Positions 58,595 to 64,000 of a DNA stretch of 64,000 nucleotides are shown here, one piece after another. The stretch spans positions 266,797-330,796 of the forward strand of contig CALSLP010000003.1 in assembly GCA_943787225.1 (NCBI GenBank), written 5' to 3'. The position numbers and the translations under genes were made by a program. The notes beneath the pieces are model-generated. The model was not told the origin of the DNA, did no database searches, and worked only from the letters and a program-made list of their open reading frames with translations. Each line of letters begins with the position of its first letter. The stretch's first letter is position 1. Source of the stretch: an uncultured Alphaproteobacteria bacterium. GTDB taxonomy: Bacteria; Pseudomonadota; Alphaproteobacteria; MPNO01; UBA2964.

Positions 58595-58622
58595 TTGACA
58601 GCGCGCGATTGTAGATTATGTT
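58595..58622 (+). promoter_or_regulatory. sigma-70-like promoter of rpmG
   Basis: TTGACA (58595-58600) and TATGTT (58617-58622) with a 16-base spacer, 37 bases before the rpmG ATG. Flanking GCGCGC copies (58601-58606 and 58623-58628) make the region symmetrical, of unknown meaning. Confidence 0.55.
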
Positions 58623-58658
58623 GCGCGCAATAGATTTTAGGGTACGGAGCCGATTGAT

Positions 58659-58826
58659 ATGGCCAAGGCAAACTCAATACAAATTAAGCTCGTCAGCAGT
58701 GCTGACACTGGCTTTTATTACGTCACGCGCAAAAACCCCCGGACACTGACCGACAAGGTTGAGATGCGTAAATACGACCCAGTCGTTCGCAAACACGTGG
58801 TGTTTAAGGAAGCAAAAATTAAGTAG
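58659..58826 (+). CDS. rpmG: 50S ribosomal protein L33
   Basis: 55 residues, normal L33 size: starts [20 protein letters not shown] and ends in [16 protein letters not shown]. The zinc-binding cysteines are absent, as in the Cys-minus form of many proteobacterial L33 proteins. A promoter precedes it and a terminator follows. Confidence 0.95.
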   Translation: MAKANSIQIKLVSSADTGFYYVTRKNPRTLTDKVEMRKYDPVVRKHVVFKEAKIK

Positions 58827-58843
58827 TATTTGCGCCTTTTCGC

Positions 58844-58884
58844 AAAAAAAGCCGCCCGGCAAATCCGTGGCGGCTTTTATTTTA
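58844..58884. terminator. rho-independent terminator after rpmG
   Basis: AAAAAAAGCCGCC (58844-58856) pairs with GGCGGCTTTTATTTT (58869 onward); the loop has an inner CGG/CCG pair. A U-rich tail follows on the plus strand and the A-run serves pleD on the minus strand. Confidence 0.9.
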
Positions 58885-58908
58885 GCAGAGGCGACAAAAC
58901 GGCGTAGA

Positions 58909-60369
58909 TCAGCCCGCAGCAAGCTCAGGAGACGGCGGACGTTCTGGTGATGGCAAAGCCCCTTGAACAGCTTCTCCAGCCTCAGGTAGTGGCAAACTGC
59001 CAGCAGCCGTCATAACCCTATTCCGTCCCGTATTCTTTGCTTCATAAAGGGCCGCATCAGCATAGCGAAGTAGATTATCAAGATCACTTTCACCTGCCAA
59101 AATACAGGCGACGCCGATACTCACCGTTATGTCCAAGCCGCCATCGATACTTGAGACGGGTATTTTATCTTTCGAAATAGAAAGGCAGAGTCTTTCGGCA
59201 GCAGCTGCTCCCGCGGCAAGGGACGAATCAGGTAACAAAACAACGAACTCTTCACCACCGAGACGAACAGCGGTGTCAAAGCCCCGCATATTACTCTGAA
59301 TTCGTTTAGCAATTTCCTGCAGAATTTCATCACCAGCTTCATGACCATGCGTATCGTTGACCTTTTTGAAATGGTCTATATCCAGCATCAAGGCGGAGAT
59401 TGGCTTTCCAACTTCCGCGAGTCGGGTGCTTATTCGAGCAAAGTGCGACTCCAGATAACGCCTGTTATACATGCCGGTCAGACTATCCGTTACGGCGGCA
59501 TTAACACTAAATGTATAGTTGTCTCGGAGTCGTTCTTCATAACGCCGTCGACGGATCTGGGTCCTCGAACGGGATATTAGCTCGTCCCGCTCAACAGGCC
59601 GAACGAGGTAATCGTTTACACCAAGTTCCAATGCTTTTGCGAGACGATCATCCTCATTATCAGGCACCATGATTAGAATCGGCCGATGTCGGGTTGCAGG
59701 CTCAGAGCGCAATTGAGAACATAATCTCAACACGTCTTGAGTTCGATTGCCATCGCTGACCAGCACGAGATCATAATCCCCAGCATTGGCCATGGAGAGA
59801 GCTTGTTCATCATCTTCAGCAAGCTCAACCTTATGACCTTGCAAAGATAATGTTTCTGTCACGAGGTCACGATCATACATGCCCTCAGCGACAACGAGGA
59901 CTGACCCTGGTGCATTCTGATCAACAGTATTTTGAGCAGAATCGGTGACGCCTAACTCTATGGCTGTTGCCTCTCGGGCGCGCCATTCGTCACTCGCCCG
60001 TTTGAGCCTTACCAAGGATCTAATTCTGGCAAATAATGCGACATCATTGACAGGTTTCGTCAGAAAATCGTCAGCGCCGACTTCAAGTCCGCGCACTCGA
60101 TCCCTAACCTCATTCAGCGCTGTAACCATAACGACCGGAATATGCGCAGTAACGGGATTACTCTTCAGGTGGCTGCAAACCTCGTACCCATCCATTCCCG
60201 GCATCATAACATCGAGAAGAATGATATCTGGAATGTGATCTTCCGCGATCACCAGAGCACTGGGGCCATCGCTAGCCGTCAGAACTTCGTAATACTCTAC
60301 AAGCAGCTTTGCTTCGAGAAGCTTTACATTCACAGGGGTGTCGTCGACGACTAGGACACGAGCGGACAT
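58909..60369 (-). CDS. pleD: PleD response regulator / diguanylate cyclase
   Basis: 486 residues. REC1 (about 4-118) has Asp53 in DIILLDVMMPGMDG, the phosphorylation site of Caulobacter PleD. REC2 (about 155-270) is degenerate (VLVVAEGMYDRDLVTETLSL) and serves dimerisation. The GGDEF domain (about 300-455) has GGEEF as active site and RGFD as the inhibitory I-site, five residues before it. A Pro/Glu-rich tail ends the protein. It synthesises c-di-GMP at the stalked pole in relatives. It follows divK by 26 bases. Confidence 0.95.
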   Translation of the reverse strand: MSARVLVVDDTPVNVKLLEAKLLVEYYEVLTASDGPSALVIAEDHIPDIILLDVMMPGMDGYEVCSHLKSNPVTAHIPVVMVTALNEVRDRVRGLEVGADDFLTKPVNDVALFARIRSLVRLKRASDEWRAREATAIELGVTDSAQNTVDQNAPGSVLVVAEGMYDRDLVTETLSLQGHKVELAEDDEQALSMANAGDYDLVLVSDGNRTQDVLRLCSQLRSEPATRHRPILIMVPDNEDDRLAKALELGVNDYLVRPVERDELISRSRTQIRRRRYEERLRDNYTFSVNAAVTDSLTGMYNRRYLESHFARISTRLAEVGKPISALMLDIDHFKKVNDTHGHEAGDEILQEIAKRIQSNMRGFDTAVRLGGEEFVVLLPDSSLAAGAAAAERLCLSISKDKIPVSSIDGGLDITVSIGVACILAGESDLDNLLRYADAALYEAKNTGRNRVMTAAGSLPLPEAGEAVQGALPSPERPPSPELAAG

Positions 60370-60395
60370 CTTTGATCAGAGCTCCGGAGAATTGT

Positions 60396-60764
60396 TTAGT
60401 CGATAACTTTTTCGATGGTCTCGAGAAATGTCGAAACAGAAATTGGCTTTGCGATGTAAGCTTCGCAGCCACCATTTCGAATTTTCTCTTCGTCGCCCTT
60501 CATTGCAAATGCTGTAACGGCGATTACAGGGATGTCCCGAAGTTCGTCGTCTTCCTTAATCCATTTAGTGACTTCCAACCCGGAGACTTCGGGAAGCTGG
60601 ATATCCATCAAAATCAGGTCAGGTTTATGAGTCCGTGCGAGATCGAGAGCTTCCCGACCGTCTTTGGTCTGAAAGGTCTCGTACCCATGAACTTCGAGCA
60701 AATCATGAAATAACTTCATGTTAAGCTCGTTGTCCTCAACTATGAGAATTTTCTTTGGACTCAT
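60396..60764 (-). CDS. divK: DivK single-domain response regulator
   Basis: 122 residues, a lone REC domain. Asp54 in [13 protein letters not shown] takes the phosphoryl group; [20 protein letters not shown] and [20 protein letters not shown] supply the acidic pocket and switch residues. DivK relays signals between DivJ and PleC and the CtrA system. First gene of the divK-pleD pair. The 176-base gap up to the ROK gene has TTAA half-sites but no full CtrA box. Confidence 0.95.
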   Translation of the reverse strand: MSPKKILIVEDNELNMKLFHDLLEVHGYETFQTKDGREALDLARTHKPDLILMDIQLPEVSGLEVTKWIKEDDELRDIPVIAVTAFAMKGDEEKIRNGGCEAYIAKPISVSTFLETIEKVID

Positions 60765-60940
60765 GCTAATACCATCAACTAAATCTTCGACCTTTATGGC
60801 TCAAAGTCATACATTTACAAACCGAATTTTGGTGTAAAAAGGTTAACAACCCATGATCGTCGAAGAGTTAATGATCGATTTGGTAACAACTGATGCTCGA
60901 TAGAGCAGATTTTCAGTAAATCCGAGGAAAATTGGTCAAA

Positions 60941-61853
60941 ATGCGTGTTGGCATTGACTTAGGCGGCACTAAAATTGAATTTATCGCCCTCGGCGATAAT
61001 GGTTCGGTCCTTGCCCGCCATCGTATTCCATCACCGCAACATCAGTATCAAAAAACATTAAACACCATAAAAGACGGCGTTGACGCTCTCGAAACCAAAC
61101 TCGGTGAAAGGGGCAGTATCGGCATCGGTATACCTGGAACCATTTCTCCCCACACCGGACTTGTTAAAGGGGCCAATTCAACATGGCTTATTGGGAACCC
61201 AATCGACCGCGATCTCGAAGAAATGTTTGGACGACCCGTTCGTGTCGCCAATGACGCAAATTGCTTTGCCCTCTCGGAAGCAACTGACGGCTCAGGAGCG
61301 GGGTCCAATGTCGTCTTTGGTGTCATACTTGGCACCGGCGTCGGTGGCGGGCTTTGCGTCAACCGGGAGCTTCTCCAAGGAAGGAACGGCATCGCCGGAG
61401 AATGGGGGCATTCTCCGATGCCGCAAGGAAATTCGGGAGCTCCTGAATGTGCCTCCTAATGTCAGAAAATGCTATTGCGGACGACATAACTGCATCGAAA
61501 CATTTCTATCTGGTCCCGCTTTTTCCCTAAGTTTCTTCGAGCAGAACAATATAGACCTCACTGCTCACCAGATAGTTGAACGTCTCAACGCCAACGACAA
61601 GTCAGCCCACGCTGCGATAGAGACATACGAAAAGCAGCTCGCGCGCGCTTTAGCGGGTGTAATTAATATTATCGACCCGGATATAATCGTACTCGGCGGC
61701 GGTATGTCCAATATCGCCAGGCTATATGAAACCGTTCCGAATTTGTGGCAGGAATGGTGCTTTTCGGATCGCGTCGATACCCTGCTCAAACCGCCACAAC
61801 ACGGTGACTCAAGCGGTGTACGAGGTGCTGCATGGCTATGGCCAATCGACTAG
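60941..61853 (+). CDS. ROK-family sugar kinase, NagK/Mak-like (one frameshift)
   Basis: About 300 residues. The phosphate loop RVGIDLGGTKIEFIAL and VANDANCFALSEAT with the catalytic Asp, then FGVILGTGVGGGLCVN. The zinc motif of ROK kinases is CYCGRHNCIET, with the His from EWGHSPMP. One extra base near 61440-61455 splits the frame; corrected it joins NSGAPEC to PPNVRKCYCG. It may phosphorylate N-acetylglucosamine or fructose. ATG 60941 gives the usual family start; TTG 60932 is an alternative. Confidence 0.88.
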
Positions 61854-61859
61854 AGATCC

Positions 61860-62675
61860 TCAACCTTTGCAAACAGGCTTTTTAGCAACTTCTACTCGAA
61901 CCAGCTCGGCACGAATAATAAATTCTTCAAAATCCATCAAAAATTTGTCAGCGATTCCATTTTTATAGAGCGCCATACTGATCTCGTGATCTGGAATCGT
62001 TTTTGCACTATCGCGCCGAAAATATGCCAAACTAACCGGCCATGACTTCTTACTACGCATCGAGCGCGGCAGGATTTTGGAAGCTTGTTCAGGTTTCCTA
62101 GCCTTCCCGATAACGGCATTGACGAGATAAAGCCCTGTGCTGTCCATCCCGTCAAAAACATTTCGCGATAAAAATGTCGGCGAAGCTTTATCTGTCATCG
62201 CCGCCATAATTGCCTGCGAATGGGCAATCGGAAATAATGTTCCCTCGGGAAGGGACAGAATTCTTTTTTTAGGCTTCACAAAGTCAACTTGTCCTGGACC
62301 GCCGTCAAAGGACATGCGGGCAATTCCCGAAATTTGTTCGTTCTCCGTATCGTTGATGGAATGGCGAACGTCAAAATTATACTGGCGACCGTCTGAGGAT
62401 TCCCAAGTTGTGGCGGATGTCGCGAGCCGCAAATTTTCTTCTTCATTTTTGAGAATATCAATGATGGAACGGTAATCGAACGTCCATCCATTACAAGCAT
62501 TCTGCCAATCAACGGCCATTTCACCGCTGACACCAACGACACCTCCAGACGCAGGCGCTGATGCAAGTGTTAGGCGATACAGAGCTCGATGGGCGGCAAA
62601 CTCGACCGCTATCGCGTTACCCGCCAGGCAAATCGCAACAATCAATGATATCAGGTTCAAAAATATTCGGAACAA
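61860..62675 (-). CDS. EipB-like periplasmic envelope protein (DUF1849)
   Basis: About 271 residues from TTG 62675, which has GAGG seven bases before it; a longer frame to 62756 has no ribosome site. A signal peptide (FRIFLNLISLIVAICLAGNA) leads to AAHRALYRLTLASAPASGG, WQNACNGWTFDY, LPEGTLFPIAHSQAIMAAM and FDGMDSTGLYLVNAVIGKA, matching EipB of Brucella, a spiral-barrel protein needed for envelope integrity. The two Cys of its conserved disulfide are here too: NACNGW and the C-terminal KPVCKG. It converges on the ROK kinase gene. Confidence 0.85.
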   Translation of the reverse strand: MFRIFLNLISLIVAICLAGNAIAVEFAAHRALYRLTLASAPASGGVVGVSGEMAVDWQNACNGWTFDYRSIIDILKNEEENLRLATSATTWESSDGRQYNFDVRHSINDTENEQISGIARMSFDGGPGQVDFVKPKKRILSLPEGTLFPIAHSQAIMAAMTDKASPTFLSRNVFDGMDSTGLYLVNAVIGKARKPEQASKILPRSMRSKKSWPVSLAYFRRDSAKTIPDHEISMALYKNGIADKFLMDFEEFIIRAELVRVEVAKKPVCKG

Positions 62676-62860
62676 ATTCAGCGCCTCAAAAGCAATGAAC
62701 ACACTGCGGTCCACACTGAGTTCACCAAGTATCTCATGCCACGAAATTTGGCGCAAAGCTTCCGTGAAAATTCTGCAGCAAGGTCGGCAATATTTTCCTG
62801 ATTATCTAAGAAAGAATGAACCGCACTAACATAACCCATTGATATTAAACAACCCTCTGA

Positions 62861-62876
62861 TGGCACATCCCTTGCA
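62861..62876 (+). promoter_or_regulatory. sigma-54 (RpoN) promoter of the GGDEF gene
   Basis: TGGCAC (62861-62866), five bases, then TTGCA (62872-62876): a perfect -24/-12 element. It lies 58 bases before ATG 62935 and points at it. Sigma-54 promoters need an enhancer-binding activator; in alphaproteobacteria they often serve flagellar, nitrogen or envelope genes. Only one site was noticed in the window. Confidence 0.7.
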
Positions 62877-62934
62877 TAGGGTGATACGTGGAAATTTCAG
62901 CATAGCGCACTCAGCTTATTAAAGAGCAGAATTC

Positions 62935-63642
62935 ATGGATACATTTATAGCACCGCAACTTGCCAGCGATTCGGCACTCTCGGAAAAACTCGGCGTTCTA
63001 TCAGAGCATTTAGTCAAAGACCTGCCAAACAATGAGGGGCAACGTGAGCTGGCAATTGTCGAACGCGCCCTAAGATATGCTAACGAAACAGAGCAACGGA
63101 TTGCAGCCCAGCGTGAAAGAATTGCTGAACTCGAGAGCCTGTCATCAACAGAACCTTTAACCAAGCTATCCAACCGCAGAGGCTTTGAAGACCAGTTTGA
63201 TCGCGTCATAGCTCGCGCCCGCCGTTTTGGGGAAACAGGCGTCGTTGGATATTGTGATTTAGACAATCTCAAAACAGTAAACGATGCATTTGGTCATGCC
63301 GCCGGCGATGACCTCCTGAAATGCGCAGCCCAAACATTGCAAAGGTCCGTTCGTGAAATTGATGTTATCGGACGTTTGGGGGGTGACGAATTTGGCATCG
63401 TCCTCGTCAATAGTACGTGGAAAGATGGCGCTCGCCGCATGCGGACAATCCAGTGGATGCTAGATAGCGCCGGCATCGTTTATCGCGGTAAGGACATCAG
63501 CTTACAGGTGAGTATCGGTGTCGAACCCTATGGCCCACATGACACGGTGGACGACCTCATCCACCGGGCGGATATGGCTATGTATTACAACAAACGTCGG
63601 AAACAGTCTGGCTTTCAAACGACTCAGACCGCCGCAGAATAG
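62935..63642 (+). CDS. diguanylate cyclase (GGDEF)
   Basis: 235 residues. A short N-terminal helical region (about 1-65, IVERALRYANETEQRIAAQR) leads to a canonical GGDEF domain: DPLTKLSNRRGF-type start (EPLTKLSNRRGFEDQFDRV), GYCDLDNLKTVNDAFGHAAG, GRLGGDEFGIVLV and a REID I-site five residues before GGDEF. No sensor domain or TM segment. It should make c-di-GMP in the cytoplasm with product inhibition. Expression is predicted to depend on sigma-54. Confidence 0.92.
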   Translation: MDTFIAPQLASDSALSEKLGVLSEHLVKDLPNNEGQRELAIVERALRYANETEQRIAAQRERIAELESLSSTEPLTKLSNRRGFEDQFDRVIARARRFGETGVVGYCDLDNLKTVNDAFGHAAGDDLLKCAAQTLQRSVREIDVIGRLGGDEFGIVLVNSTWKDGARRMRTIQWMLDSAGIVYRGKDISLQVSIGVEPYGPHDTVDDLIHRADMAMYYNKRRKQSGFQTTQTAAE

Positions 63643-63685
63643 GAAAATTAGATGTTTCGTCCACCTCCCATCATTAATTTACTAC

Positions 63686-64000
63686 CTAGTAAATCACGAT
63701 ACATTTGTCATCTTGCATCCACTCCGGGCAAATCGGCACCACCGAAACGTGCTGGTTCTCGGACCGGACAAAGATACCTTTCTTGTTTTCGGCGTCTGCA
63801 ATGCCAAACGGCAGCGACGTAACTTTGTAAACAACATCGCCATCAACGACGGCGGTTACGATCATCGTCTTTTCCGGGGCCACAGCAGCAGCTGATTTTT
63901 TTGCTATCAACAAATCGGGAAATACGCCCACGACAACAACCCATTTATCCGCAGCTGTCTTGCTATTGTGAATTGCTGCTTGGCGCAATACGGGTCCTAT
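63686..64000 (-). CDS. SPOR-like domain protein, 5' end outside the window
   Basis: The frame is open to the window end, so only the C-terminal ~104 residues are seen. KWVVVVGVFPDLLIAKKSAA and VVDGDVVYKVTSLPFGIADA resemble a SPOR domain, which binds denuded septal peptidoglycan. The last residues (VVPICPEWMQDDKCIVIY) are beyond the usual SPOR end. The TTG at 63988 is not taken as the start. Confidence 0.55.
   Translation of the reverse strand: MGPVLRQAAIHNSKTAADKWVVVVGVFPDLLIAKKSAAAVAPEKTMIVTAVVDGDVVYKVTSLPFGIADAENKKGIFVRSENQHVSVVPICPEWMQDDKCIVIY

Noticed and set aside
60765..60940. CtrA binding box upstream of divK
   Set aside because: GTTAA half-sites are present but not the TTAA-N7-TTAA spacing; the two best copies are about 21 bases apart.

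Overview
The window looks like chromosome of a moderate-GC alphaproteobacterium, probably of a Rhodospirillales-like lineage. Three things point there: an adjacent divK-pleD cell-cycle pair, the gene run plsY-dprA-topA-rnr-(S41 peptidase)-rpmG-pleD-divK, and an EipB/DUF1849 periplasmic protein. These families are alphaproteobacterial markers. The genus cannot be named from the sequence alone.

Layout. 0-14 kb: the end of a bicupin gene, a CocE-like hydrolase, an emrRAB-type efflux operon (MarR regulator, HlyD adaptor, 14-TM pump), a GlcG/HbpS-like protein, an MFS exporter, recX with a CinA-type amidase, a DUF1194 protein, a CMD-family protein and a heterodimeric ABC exporter with one degenerate ATP site. 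14-27 kb: uptake and catabolism. It holds a flavin monooxygenase, a TAXI-type TRAP transporter behind a reductive-dehalogenase-like Fe-S protein, a tight operon (N-acyl-D-amino-acid deacylase, DUF6282 hydrolase, 4,5-dihydroxyphthalate-decarboxylase-like protein), a cupin, a FMN-dependent hydroxy-acid oxidase and an amino-acid-type binding protein. 27.1-28.6 kb: an IS3-family element inserted directly upstream of that binding-protein gene, then tRNA-Ser(GCT). 28.7-40.6 kb: an accessory block with four Nu-type glutathione-transferase paralogues, an M24 homologue without metal ligands, a DMT and two tandem MFS transporters, a TauD-type dioxygenase, a lipoprotein metallo-beta-lactamase-fold hydrolase and a second bicupin. 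40.6-64 kb: mostly housekeeping (gatCAB, ruvX, plsY, dprA, topA, rnr, rpmG, pleD, divK) with a ghrA-like reductase, an AEC transporter, a flavin reductase, a SprA-like secreted protease, a ROK sugar kinase, EipB, a GGDEF protein behind a sigma-54 promoter, and a SPOR-like protein that runs off the window.

Quality caveat. Many conserved genes (gatB, dprA, topA, rnr, the ROK kinase, the ABC exporter, the TAXI binding protein and others) are broken by single-base indels, mostly extra bases. Correcting them restores family-typical proteins. Loss of several essential genes at once is not credible, so sequence or assembly error is the likely cause. Breaks in non-essential genes, above all the second MFS gene, could be either error or real decay. 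No gene-free stretch exceeds about 300 bases once the IS element and the tRNA are counted. No CRISPR array, prophage or replication origin was seen.
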